Positions 1 to 6,529 of a stretch of 12,807 nucleotides of DNA are shown piece after piece. The stretch's first letter is position 1; each line of letters begins with the position of its first letter. Origin of the DNA: CAZUCD01 sp964618855 (GTDB taxonomy: Bacteria > Sumerlaeota > Sumerlaeia > SLMS01 > JANRJK01); NCBI GenBank assembly GCA_964618855.1, contig CAZUCD010000112.1:1-12807 (forward strand). Direction: 5' to 3'. The notes under the pieces were generated by a model. That model was not told where the DNA came from. It saw only the letters and a program-made list of their open reading frames with translations, and searched no databases. The position numbers and the translations under genes are program-made.

Positions 1-216
1 GCCCAGATCATCTTCACTACACACAACCCGCTCCTCCTCGAAGGCGACCTCCTCCGTCGCGACCAAGTCTGGTTCACGGAAAAGGACCGCGAGGGGCGCA
101 GCCACCTGTACCCCTTGAGCGACTTCAAGCCCCGGAAGGGCGAAGCGATCTCGAAGGGATACATGGCGGGTCGATACGGAGGCATTCCGTTCATACCTGA
201 AGGACTGCTACCGTGA
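1..216 (+). CDS. RloA-type AAA/ABC-class ATPase (AbiLi-like), C-terminal fragment, cut by window edge
   Basis: Only the last 71 codons are present, read from base 1 to TGA at 214-216. The fragment starts with IIFTTHNPLLLEG, which looks like the switch/H-loop (TTHN) of an SMC/ABC-type ATPase of the AAA_15/AAA_21 kind. It ends with KGYMAGRYGGIPFIPE, a tail typical of RloA/AbiLi proteins. In this family the ATPase is thought to act as sensor or motor for the partner RloB in phage defence. The stop overlaps the GTG start of rloB (GTGA), so the two are translationally coupled, and the identity of the neighbour strongly supports the call. The Walker A and B motifs lie outside the window, so an intact enzyme cannot be confirmed. 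Confidence 0.82.
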   Translation, partial: AQIIFTTHNPLLLEGDLLRRDQVWFTEKDREGRSHLYPLSDFKPRKGEAISKGYMAGRYGGIPFIPEGLLP

Positions 217-923
217 GCTCTCGGCGCGAAACGGGGCGTCGGAGACCCTACGGCAATCCTCGCGGGTCCCTTGAACGTCCCCGGGCTCAGAGCGAACCGC
301 GGGAGTCGGTCCTGATCGTGACCGAGGGGAGGTGTACCGAGCCGAACTACTTCAAGGCGTTGAGGAACCGGCTGAAACTCACCCTGCTGGAAGTCGTGCA
401 CCCGGACGCCACCGACCCGGTCACGTTGGTAGATGAAGCGGTTCGTCTGCGAGATGAGCGAGCAAGGAATGCAAAACGCGGAAATGGCGTGCGATACGAC
501 GAAGTGTGGGTCTGCTTCGATTTGGAACACACGCATGACGAACGCCGTGGATTGGCCCGGCGAGCCCGTGAAAGGGCCCGAGCAAAGAAGATCAAAGTGG
601 CAGAGTCCGATCCCTGCTTTGAGTATTGGGTGTTCCTGCACTTCGCCTATTCTACGGCACCGGCGGACGGGTGTGCGTTGTATGAGGGAAGAGTCCGAGA
701 ACAAGTCCCAGCCTACACGAAATCCTACGCGTTCACGGACTCGGACCTCAGCCGTGTTCCGGACGCCGTTGAGCGCGCGCGACAATGTCGAAAACACCGG
801 GAGGAAACCGGGGCGGTCACGCCGTCGACCGATGTGGACCACCTCGTATTGGTCTTGAACGACAACGCCAGCGAATCACTCCGGTTCAGATTGCAGGACG
901 GCGAAAGCGCCGATCCCGGCTAG
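213..923 (+). CDS. rloB: RloB family protein (AbiLii-like), putative nuclease-type effector of an RloAB defence pair
   Basis: The protein has 236 residues and a GTG start overlapping the rloA stop. Its motifs follow the RloB family in order: VLIVTEGRCTEPNYFKAL (33-50), EVWVCFDLEH (97-106), ESDPCFEYWVFLHF (131-144), a YTKSY segment (168-172) and TPSTDVDHLV (203-212). The spacing of E38 and D103/E105 resembles the Glu and DxD positions of TOPRIM-like nucleases; that link is inference, and the second acidic position is Glu where DRD or DKD is more usual. RloA/RloB pairs were first noted inside type I restriction loci and correspond to the AbiLi/AbiLii abortive-infection proteins. The first 30 residues are basic and probably disordered. 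Bases around 430-720 use more A/T-ending codons than neighbouring genes, which fits acquisition by transfer. No promoter is visible; it is presumably expressed with rloA. Confidence 0.85.
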   Translation: MSSRRETGRRRPYGNPRGSLERPRAQSEPRESVLIVTEGRCTEPNYFKALRNRLKLTLLEVVHPDATDPVTLVDEAVRLRDERARNAKRGNGVRYDEVWVCFDLEHTHDERRGLARRARERARAKKIKVAESDPCFEYWVFLHFAYSTAPADGCALYEGRVREQVPAYTKSYAFTDSDLSRVPDAVERARQCRKHREETGAVTPSTDVDHLVLVLNDNASESLRFRLQDGESADPG

Positions 924-990
924 GGAGTGGGTCTGCGCGGCCAGGCACCGGGACTCTCGTTGTCAGCAAGGGGCTTCTCCCCCCCGCGCC

Positions 991-2184
991 TCAGCCTTTC
1001 CGCGGCTCGCCAGCCTCCGTGGCCGATCGGCCCGGCAGCGCGATGCTCAGCACCGTCGCAAGCGCGAGCGTCCCGATCACCACGAGGAGCGAGACGGACG
1101 TGCCGATCTTGATCGGGTCGCGTTCCGCCAGGCCGATGACGTCAAGGTACGGCGGGACGCTCAGCAGCAGGAGCTTCACGCCGACGAAGGCGAGGATCAG
1201 GATCAGCGCCGGCTTGAGGAACCGGAACTTCTGGATGAGCGCCGCGAGGCAGAAGTAGAGCGCGCGCAGGCCGAGGATCGCGAAGATGTTGCTCGTGAAC
1301 ACAATGAACGGATCGGGAGTGATCGCGAAGATCGCCGGGATCGAGTCGACCGCGAACACCAGGTCGGTGACCTCCACCATGATGAGCGCGAGGAACAGGG
1401 GCGTGATCGCCCACGCGGCCGAGAGCGAGCCGTCGGGCGGCGGGTCCATCACCTCGCGTCCCGAGGCGTCGCGGCTGTACGTCGGCTTCAGCGTGCGGCG
1501 GGTGAAGAACCTCTGACCGTCGTAGAAGTCCGTCACGCGGAAGAACTTCCTGCAGAGGCGGACGACGATGTTCTGCGATACGTCGTCGTTGCCCTTGATC
1601 AGCGCCATCTTCAGCGCGGTCAGGATCAGGAACCCGCCGAAGACGATCAGGATCCATTGGTACTGCATGATCAGCCCAGCGCCTAGGAAGATCATCGCGC
1701 CGCGCATAAGGAGGGCGCCGATGATGCCCCAGAAGAGCACGCGGTGCTGGTACTTCGCGGGCACGGCGAAGAAGGAGAAGATGAGGGCGATGACGAAGAT
1801 GTTGTCCATCGCCAGGGACTTCTCGACGACATAGCCGACCAGGTACTGCCTCGCCGCCTCGCCGCCGAGAACCTCCCCGGACACGATGAGTGGCGCGCCG
1901 GCCCGAATCTCCTCCGCCGTGCTGTACTTGGCGGTTTCCAGGCCGAGGCCGAGCCAGTGGTTCTCGTACGCGAAGAACACGAACCCGCTGAAGGCGAGCC
2001 CGCAGGCCAGCCAGATCGCCGACCAGGTGAGGGCTTCCTTCATGCCGACCTCGTGGGCTTCGCGGTGGAAGACGCCCAGGTCGAGCGCCAGGAACACGAC
2101 GACCAGCGCGACGAACCCAACATAGGCCCAGATTTTCAGGTCGCCCGCGTTTGTGGCCGCCAGGAGCGGCAGGATTTCGTGCAT
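991..2184 (-). CDS. TerC/Alx family integral membrane protein (probable metal-ion, Mn2+-type, transporter)
   Basis: The 397-residue protein has about eight hydrophobic segments, the first at 18-38. Family signatures are present: EKSLAMDNIFVI (121-132) and EVTDLVFAVDSIPAIFAI (271-288), with acidic residues in the membrane as in TerC, Alx and YkoY. Members are linked to Mn2+ export, tellurite resistance and alkaline pH response, and some assist metal loading of exported proteins. The segment at about 84-113 (TAKYSTAEEIRAGAPL and following) is an extra stretch between the second and third membrane helices compared with typical members. The ATG at 2184 fits the family start (IWAYVGFVALVVVFLALDLGVF). 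The gene is divergent from a NhaR-like regulator across a 163-base gap. I looked for a yybP-ykoY manganese riboswitch in the leader and saw none. The substrate is not provable from sequence. Confidence 0.92.
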   Translation of the reverse strand: MHEILPLLAATNAGDLKIWAYVGFVALVVVFLALDLGVFHREAHEVGMKEALTWSAIWLACGLAFSGFVFFAYENHWLGLGLETAKYSTAEEIRAGAPLIVSGEVLGGEAARQYLVGYVVEKSLAMDNIFVIALIFSFFAVPAKYQHRVLFWGIIGALLMRGAMIFLGAGLIMQYQWILIVFGGFLILTALKMALIKGNDDVSQNIVVRLCRKFFRVTDFYDGQRFFTRRTLKPTYSRDASGREVMDPPPDGSLSAAWAITPLFLALIMVEVTDLVFAVDSIPAIFAITPDPFIVFTSNIFAILGLRALYFCLAALIQKFRFLKPALILILAFVGVKLLLLSVPPYLDVIGLAERDPIKIGTSVSLLVVIGTLALATVLSIALPGRSATEAGEPRKG

Positions 2185-2296
2185 GGGTTTTCCCGTGGGG
2201 ATTCGGCGGGGGGGCCGCGCGGCGCATGGGGGGCCATGGGGGCCGTCATCCCGGCCGCGCGCAGGATGGCACCACGGGGGGCATCCAAAGAAAAAT

Positions 2297-2334
2297 TAGA
2301 TACTTTCATCTTGTCATGTCGTAAAAATCGACAT
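2297..2334. promoter_or_regulatory. LysR-type operator and divergent promoter patch between terC and the nhaR-like gene
   Basis: This is the only AT-rich stretch in the 163-base divergent gap. It holds a perfect inverted repeat, ATGTCG at 2316-2321 and CGACAT at 2329-2334, separated by TAAAAAT. The inner T2319 and A2331 are exactly 11 bases apart, the T-N11-A pattern of LysR-type binding sites. On the minus strand TTTACG (2320-2325) and TATCTA (2297-2302) are 17 bases apart and could be the terC promoter, overlapping the repeat. On the plus strand TTGTCA (2311-2316) is a possible -35 for the regulator, but no good -10 follows. Site recognition is direct; the assignment of promoter and regulator is inference. 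Confidence 0.5.
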
Positions 2335-2347
2335 AGCTAGGTCCGCC

Positions 2348-3247
2348 ATGGACCGGATCAACTACCACCACCTGATGTACTTCTGGCTCGTGGCGCGCGA
2401 GGGAAGCCTGACCGCGGCGGCCGCAAAGCTCAGGCTGTCGCACCCCACCCTCAGCGGCCAGATCCGCACGCTCGAGGCGTCGCTCGGTGAGAAGCTCTTC
2501 GAGCGCCAGGGCCGCAGGCTCGTCCTGACGGAGATGGGGCGCATCGTCCACGGTTACGCCGAGGAGATTTTCGCGCTCGGCAACGAGATGCTCGACACCG
2601 TGCGCGGCCAGCCAACCGGGAGGTCGCTGAGGCTCGTCGTCGGCATCGCCGAGGTGGTCCCGAAGCAGGTCGCCAAGATGATCCTGGACCCGGCGCGCAG
2701 GAAGCCGATCAACGCGCGGATCGTCTGCCGGGAGGACAAGGCGGAACGCCTCCTGGCGGAACTCGGGGCGCACTCGGTGGACGTGGTGCTGTCGGACCGG
2801 CCGCTGCCGGCGGGGGGGGGCCTCCGCGCGTTCAACCACCTCCTGGGCGAATGCGGCATCACGATCTTCGCCCGCGGACCGCTCGCGCGCAGGCATCGCG
2901 CCGACTTTCCGCGGTCGCTCCACCGCGCACCGATGCTGATGCCGACGGAGTCGACGGCGCTGCGCAGGGCGCTCGAGCAATGGTTCGACGCCAAGGGCGT
3001 GCGGCCGAGGATCGAGGCCGAGTTCGATGACCTCGCGCTGATGAAGGCCTTCGGCCAGGATGGCCGCGAGCTCTTCCCCGCTCCCAGCCTGATCGAGTCC
3101 GCCGTGAAGCGCCAGTTCGGCGTGGAGGTTGTCGGGCGCATCCACGAGGTCCGGGAGCGCTTCTACGCGATCTCCCCCGAGCGCCGGATCCGCAACCCCG
3201 CCGTCATCGCAATCTGCGAGAAGGCGCGCACGGACTTGTTTGGATGA
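2348..3247 (+). CDS. NhaR-like LysR-family transcriptional regulator
   Basis: The 299-residue protein begins with the LysR winged helix-turn-helix: INYHHLMYFWLVAREGS (4-20), then SHPTLSGQIRTLE (31-43) as recognition region. It matches NhaR, the Na+-responsive activator of the nhaA antiporter gene in E. coli, better than generic LysR proteins. Shared elements are the N-terminal NYHHLxYFW, GECG (167-170), FDDLALMKAFG (226-236) and ERRIRNPAVIAIC (278-290). The length is that of NhaR (about 300). The ATG at 2348 is set by this alignment; upstream there is only a weak AGG, not a proper ribosome site. No nhaA-type antiporter is in the window. The divergent TerC/Alx gene and the operator-like repeat between them make TerC the likeliest target. 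A run of nine G at 2812-2820 encodes Gly156-158; the frame is intact here. Confidence 0.9.
   Translation: MDRINYHHLMYFWLVAREGSLTAAAAKLRLSHPTLSGQIRTLEASLGEKLFERQGRRLVLTEMGRIVHGYAEEIFALGNEMLDTVRGQPTGRSLRLVVGIAEVVPKQVAKMILDPARRKPINARIVCREDKAERLLAELGAHSVDVVLSDRPLPAGGGLRAFNHLLGECGITIFARGPLARRHRADFPRSLHRAPMLMPTESTALRRALEQWFDAKGVRPRIEAEFDDLALMKAFGQDGRELFPAPSLIESAVKRQFGVEVVGRIHEVRERFYAISPERRIRNPAVIAICEKARTDLFG
2812..2820 (+). repeat. Nine-G homopolymer inside the nhaR-like gene
   Basis: Nine consecutive G encode part of Ala155 and Gly156-158 in the effector-binding domain of the LysR regulator. The downstream NhaR motifs remain in frame, so the gene reads as ON. Tracts of this length slip in replication and in sequencing, so this is either a possible phase-variation site or a place to distrust the assembly. 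Confidence 0.9.
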
Positions 3248-3278
3248 AGTCAGCGAGGCGAGGCCGCCCCCATACCTC

Positions 3279-4139
3279 CTACTCCCGAAGCCGCCGCATG
3301 TCCTCGCGCGTGGCCTCGGCGATGTCGGGGCGGGAGAGGCGGTCGAACTCGCCGGCGGCCTGAGGTGGGGAGAGCGGGCTGGGCTTGGGCGAGTCGATGA
3401 TGGGGCCGGTGAAGGGCTCGAAACGCATCGTGCCGCCGTGCCACGCGGGCGGGGTCGGCGGGACGTCCGTGCCGCAGACGGGGGCGCCCGCGTGGCGCCG
3501 CGGGTCGGCGCTGCCGATGCGCTCCTTGAGGCGGAGCAGGTCCTCCATCGCCGCCATGTCCAGCGTGCTGGGCTCCCCCCCGAGCTGCCGCGCGAGCATC
3601 AGGATCCGCGCATACTGCTCGAGCGTCTCGAGCCGGTAGAACGCGTCGAAGGGGTCATGGCCGACGACAAGGGCGCCGTGGCTGGCCAGGAGGAAGGCAT
3701 CGTGGTTGCGCACCCAGGGTTCGATGGTGCGCGCAAACTCCCAGGTGCCCGTGGTCGCGTACGGCGCGATGGGCACGGGCCCGAGGTTCACCTCGGCCTC
3801 CGCGAGGACGCAGCGCGGCATGGGCTTGCGCGCGATGGCGAACGCGACCGCGTGGGGGGGATGCGCGTGCACGACGCAGCGCACGTCGGGCCGGTTGCGG
3901 TAGATGAACAGGTGGATGCGGATCTCGCTCGTCAGGCGCCGGTGTCCGCCCACCTGGCGACCCTCCAGGTCCACCAGCACCATGTCCTCCGGCTGCATGA
4001 ACCCCTTCGAGACCATCGTCGGCGTGGCCACGACGAGGTTCTCCTCCAGGCGGTAGGAGAAGTTCCCGTCGTTGCTGGCGACGTAGTCCTTCTGCCAGAC
4101 GCGGCGGCCGATCTCGCAGAACGCGCGGCGGATGGTCAT
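3279..4139 (-). CDS. Class II aldolase/adducin family protein (FucA/RhaD/AraD-like)
   Basis: From ATG 4139 the protein is 286 codons including the stop. The fold's Zn2+ ligands are VVHAHPPHA (H91, H93) and SHGALVVG (H154); the catalytic-type glutamate is E72 in LTSEIRIH. These positions are within one residue of fuculose-1-phosphate aldolase (E73, H92, H94, H155), which supports this start. NDGNFSYRL and ATPTMVSKGF are the phosphate-binding region. Related enzymes cleave or epimerise sugar phosphates (fuculose-, rhamnulose-, ribulose-phosphate); the substrate cannot be told here. The frame stays open to 4325, but that stretch is repeat DNA with a low-complexity translation, so it is not included. 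A TTG at 4157 (giving MSDSLQMTI) is a plausible alternative start. After about residue 210 there is a Pro-rich C-terminal extension of roughly 75 residues not found in FucA. It converges on the regulator gene with only 31 bases between stops. Confidence 0.88.
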   Translation of the reverse strand: MTIRRAFCEIGRRVWQKDYVASNDGNFSYRLEENLVVATPTMVSKGFMQPEDMVLVDLEGRQVGGHRRLTSEIRIHLFIYRNRPDVRCVVHAHPPHAVAFAIARKPMPRCVLAEAEVNLGPVPIAPYATTGTWEFARTIEPWVRNHDAFLLASHGALVVGHDPFDAFYRLETLEQYARILMLARQLGGEPSTLDMAAMEDLLRLKERIGSADPRRHAGAPVCGTDVPPTPPAWHGGTMRFEPFTGPIIDSPKPSPLSPPQAAGEFDRLSRPDIAEATREDMRRLRE

Positions 4140-4200
4140 CTGGAGCGAATCGGACAACGCGGCGGGGCCCCCGTGCTTGGAATGCCCCACGGAAACCGGG

Positions 4201-4232
4201 ACGCGCCAAGGGCGCAAGGACGCAGACGCGCC
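4201..4232 (+). repeat. GCGCAAGGACGC-type short intergenic repeat
   Basis: The block is made of near-repeated words: ACGCGCCAAGG, then GCGCAAGGACGC, then AGACGCGCC. From memory, strings built on ACGCCAAGGCGCAAGGACGC occur as intergenic repeats in many unrelated bacteria. Only one block is visible here, so membership in a dispersed family is inferred from that resemblance. Confidence 0.45.
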
Positions 4233-4259
4233 GATGGCCGCGCAGGGCGTCCGCCGGGG

Positions 4260-4285
4260 ACCAGGGTCCGGGGAGTGGGGGCCCG
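4260..4285 (-). repeat. Possible inverted, diverged copy of the C-rich repeat
   Basis: On the minus strand this reads GGCCCCCACTCCCCGG, which differs from the word GGCCCCCGATCCCC at 7608-7621 at only two of the first 14 bases. It lies in opposite orientation to the clearer copy at 4326-4349. Confidence 0.35.
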
Positions 4286-4325
4286 GGGCGTCCGCTTGCG
4301 CCCACGCCCATGCGCGGACTTCCAT

Positions 4326-4349
4326 GTTCCCGCACCCCGATCCCCGGCC
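4326..4349 (+). repeat. C-rich intergenic repeat, copy 1
   Basis: This 24-base stretch matches 7602-7625 at 20 of 24 positions without gaps, including the 11-base exact core CCCCGATCCCC (4335-4345). Both copies are intergenic, on the same strand, and upstream of a plus-strand gene (63 bases before the ksgA start here). Confidence 0.55.
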
Positions 4350-4366
4350 TTAGCTTCTCGAACAAC

Positions 4367-4397
4367 GATCCTCGATTCCCGATACCCGATGATTCCC
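4367..4397 (+). repeat. Degenerate GATnCCC heptamer repeats spanning the ksgA start
   Basis: Three heptamers stand in register: GATCCTC (4367), GATTCCC (4374) and GATACCC (4381). After three extra bases (GAT) there is a fourth, GATTCCC (4391). The ATG at 4389 proposed as the ksgA start is formed at the junction of the last two, so the first residues of the annotated protein may be translated repeat. Confidence 0.6.
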
Positions 4398-5255
4398 CCA
4401 TTCCCGCCCATCGGCGAGTTGATGCGCCGATTCGACATCCGTCCGAGCCGGCGGTTCTCGCAGAACTTCCTGCGGCACTACGGCCGCTGCGAGGCGATCG
4501 CGGACGCGGCCGGGATCGGCACGGGGCACGTCGTGGTGGAGATTGGCGCGGGCCTCGGCAACCTGACGACGGCGCTGGCGCTGCGCGCGGGGCACGTCAT
4601 CGCGTTCGAGCCCGACCGCGCCTTCGCGGAATGGCACGCGGAGTTGGCCGCGCGGCACGCCAACCTGACGCTGGTCGCGGATTGGTTCTCGGCGGACCGC
4701 CTCGAGGCCGAACTCGCGCCGCACGTGGCGCGCGGGCTCGTCCCGGCCGTCGTTGCCAACCTGCCGTACAAGGAAACGAGCAGCATCCTGTTGGACCTCG
4801 TGAACGGCCCGCGCGCATTCCACCCGCTGGCGGTGATGGTGCAGCGCGAGGTGGCGGAGCGGATCGCCGCCGGGCCCGGGCGCCGCGAGTGCGGGCTGCT
4901 GTCCTGCCACATCGCCCTGCGTTACACCGCGCGCATCGCAATGCGGCTCGCGCCGGGTGAGTTCACGCCCCCGCCGGACGTCCACTCCGCCGTGCTCCGG
5001 CTGGACCCGCTCCCCGCGCCGCTATGGCGCGATGACGCACACCGCGATGCCCTCTTTGCGCTTATGAAGGGCCTCTTCACCTACCGCCGCAAGACGCTCG
5101 CGAACGGCCTGTGCGAGTCCATCGCGCACCTCCCCCGCGAGGAGGCGCCGCGGGTGCTGGCGCGCGCCGGCATCGAGCCCTCGCGGCGCGTCGAGACGCT
5201 CTCCATCGGGGAGTTCCTCGCGCTGGAGGGCGCGCTCCCGGGCGGGGCGCCATGA
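4389..5255 (+). CDS. rsmA: 16S rRNA (adenine-N6,N6)-dimethyltransferase, KsgA/RsmA family
   Basis: The 288-residue protein is a Rossmann-fold, SAM-dependent rRNA adenine dimethyltransferase. Visible motifs are RRFSQNFL (21-28), the SAM loop VVEIGAGLGNLT (49-60), acidic FEPD (73-76), D98, the catalytic NLPY (124-127), MVQREVAERI (150-159), FTPPPDVHSAVLRL (192-205) and the C-terminal LFTYRRKTLANGL (229-241). KsgA dimethylates two adjacent adenines near the 3' end of 16S rRNA late in small-subunit assembly. Two departures from the bacterial norm are SQNF for the usual GQNF and NLPYKETSSIL for NLPYxxSTPIL. Erm-type 23S methylases share the fold, but the C-terminal TYRRKTL and GIEPSRRVETLS blocks favour KsgA. 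The start is uncertain: ATG 4389 sits in a repeat, and ATG 4422 (MRRFDIRPSRR) is an alternative. The stop overlaps the next gene as ATGA. Confidence 0.88.
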   Translation: MIPPFPPIGELMRRFDIRPSRRFSQNFLRHYGRCEAIADAAGIGTGHVVVEIGAGLGNLTTALALRAGHVIAFEPDRAFAEWHAELAARHANLTLVADWFSADRLEAELAPHVARGLVPAVVANLPYKETSSILLDLVNGPRAFHPLAVMVQREVAERIAAGPGRRECGLLSCHIALRYTARIAMRLAPGEFTPPPDVHSAVLRLDPLPAPLWRDDAHRDALFALMKGLFTYRRKTLANGLCESIAHLPREEAPRVLARAGIEPSRRVETLSIGEFLALEGALPGGAP

Positions 5256-6529
5256 ACGCCGGCCCGATCATCTCCGCGCGCGGCCTGGGCAAGAGCCACA
5301 CCCGCAGGCGCAGCACGGCCACCTCCATCAAGGAGATGGCCGTGCGGAACTACTTCGACCCGGGCGAACTCGTGACGACGCACGCGCTGGCGGACATCAC
5401 CTTCGATGTCCAGCCGGGGCAGAGCTTCGCCGTCGTGGGGCACAACGGCTCGGGGAAGAGCTCCCTGCTGCGGCTGATCGCGGGCATCACGGAGCCTACC
5501 TCCGGGACGCTGGCGGTGCGGGGGCGCGTGGCCGCGCTGCTGGAGCTGGGCGCGGGATTCCACCCGGACCTCACCGGGATGGAGAACATCTTCCTGCTGT
5601 GCTCGATCCACGGACTTGCGCGGGAGGAAATCCTCGCGCGGCTCGACGACATCACCGGCTTCTGCGAGCTCGACCGGTTCCTCCACACCCCGGTGCGCCG
5701 CTACTCGACCGGGATGCTCGTGCGCCTCGGGTTCGCCATCGCGATCCACGTCGATGCGGAGATCGTCCTGCTGGACGAGGTGCTCGCGGTGGGGGACGGC
5801 TACTTCCAGGCGAAGTGCCTGCGCGCCATCGACCGCATGCGCGACCAGGGGAAGACCGTCTTCATCGTGAGCCACAACCACACGCTCGTGGAGACCATCG
5901 CGGAGCAGGTCCTGTGGCTCGATCGCGGCCGCACGAGGATGATCGGAGCGGCTGAGGACGTGCTGGACGCGGTCTTCGACGACATGCAGGAGGGCGTCCG
6001 CCGGGAGAGCGAGAAGGTGCACGAGGTCTCCGAGGGCGAGTTGACGCAGCGCGACGCGGTCGCCGTGGCGCGGTTCCAGGGAAAGGGGCGCGGGGCGCGG
6101 CTGGAGCGCGTGCGACTCCTCTCCGCCGACGGGGCGGAGACGCGGCGGTTCGACCTCGGCAGGCCCATCGTGCTCGAGCTCGACGTCGAGGTGCAGCAGG
6201 TGCTCGAAAGGGGGCTCTCGCTCTACGTCTCGTTCGGGTCGGCGACGGGCCTGCACGCCGCGCACTTCGAGGACCACGACGTGGTCGCGCCCCTCGCCGC
6301 GCGCCCGGGCCGCCACCGTGTCCGCGTCGAGTTCCCATCGATGCGCCTGCACGCCGGGCGCTACGTCGTCACGGTCGTGCTCGCGGAACCGCAGCACTCG
6401 GAGAACTGGTACGACCTGCACCTGCGCATGTACCCGATCACGATGCGCGTCCCCGGGGAACGCATCCGCCACTTCGAGGAAACGCTCCTGCCCCCGGTGG
6501 GCGGATTCCGCACGGAGGACCCCGCGTGA
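5252..6529 (+). CDS. ABC transporter ATP-binding protein, polysaccharide/O-antigen export type (Wzt-like) with C-terminal domain
   Basis: The protein has 425 residues. The ABC domain spans about 5-250: Walker A GHNGSGKS (63-70), ELGAGFHPDLTGMENI (98-113) in the Q-loop region, signature YSTGMLVRLGFA (151-162), Walker B and D-loop IVLLDEVLAVGD (171-182) and switch histidine in VSHN (206-209). YSxGM in place of the usual LSGGQ, and LDEVLAVGD, mark the Wzt/TagH/KpsT group that exports O-antigen, teichoic acid or capsule with a small permease. The C-terminal part (about 265-425) is predicted beta-rich and corresponds to the Wzt glycan-binding domain that selects finished chains. The start is the ATG overlapping the ksgA stop (ATGA). 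The permease (Wzm/TagG) is not adjacent: the next gene is a lipoprotein joined by GTGA. The cargo is unknown. Confidence 0.9.
   Translation: MNAGPIISARGLGKSHTRRRSTATSIKEMAVRNYFDPGELVTTHALADITFDVQPGQSFAVVGHNGSGKSSLLRLIAGITEPTSGTLAVRGRVAALLELGAGFHPDLTGMENIFLLCSIHGLAREEILARLDDITGFCELDRFLHTPVRRYSTGMLVRLGFAIAIHVDAEIVLLDEVLAVGDGYFQAKCLRAIDRMRDQGKTVFIVSHNHTLVETIAEQVLWLDRGRTRMIGAAEDVLDAVFDDMQEGVRRESEKVHEVSEGELTQRDAVAVARFQGKGRGARLERVRLLSADGAETRRFDLGRPIVLELDVEVQQVLERGLSLYVSFGSATGLHAAHFEDHDVVAPLAARPGRHRVRVEFPSMRLHAGRYVVTVVLAEPQHSENWYDLHLRMYPITMRVPGERIRHFEETLLPPVGGFRTEDPA

Larger units (their letters stand above)
4140..4388. other. Repeat-dense non-coding gap between divergent aldolase and ksgA genes
   Basis: These 249 bases separate two divergent transcription units and should hold both promoters, but I see no convincing -35/-10 pair. 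Instead there are four repeat-like blocks in a row: GCGCAAGGACGC-type units (4201-4232), a C-rich word on the minus strand (4260-4285), a C-rich word on the plus strand (4326-4349) and GATnCCC heptamers (4367-4397). Open frames crossing the gap on both strands translate to low-complexity Pro/Arg/Ala sequence and are not believable genes. Confidence 0.6.

Noticed and set aside
970..986. GGGG-CTTCT-CCCC hairpin as terminator between rloB and terC
   Set aside because: The stem is only four pairs beside a C7 run and has no T tract on either strand.
2185..2347. Manganese (yybP-ykoY) riboswitch upstream of terC
   Set aside because: Expected in many terC leaders, but I could not find the conserved stems in the minus-strand leader; a covariance search would settle it.
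2306..3145. 279-residue minus frame opposite the LysR gene
   Set aside because: Antisense to a strong NhaR match and crosses the operator region.
4140..4325. N-terminal extension of the aldolase frame to 4325
   Set aside because: The extension translates the repeat blocks and is low-complexity, while the active-site numbering matches FucA when the start is near 4139.
3129..4388. Upstream part of a 708-residue plus frame running into ksgA
   Set aside because: It lies inside the end of the LysR gene, antisense to the aldolase gene and across the repeat gap. It lacks family features; only the part from 4389 on is KsgA.
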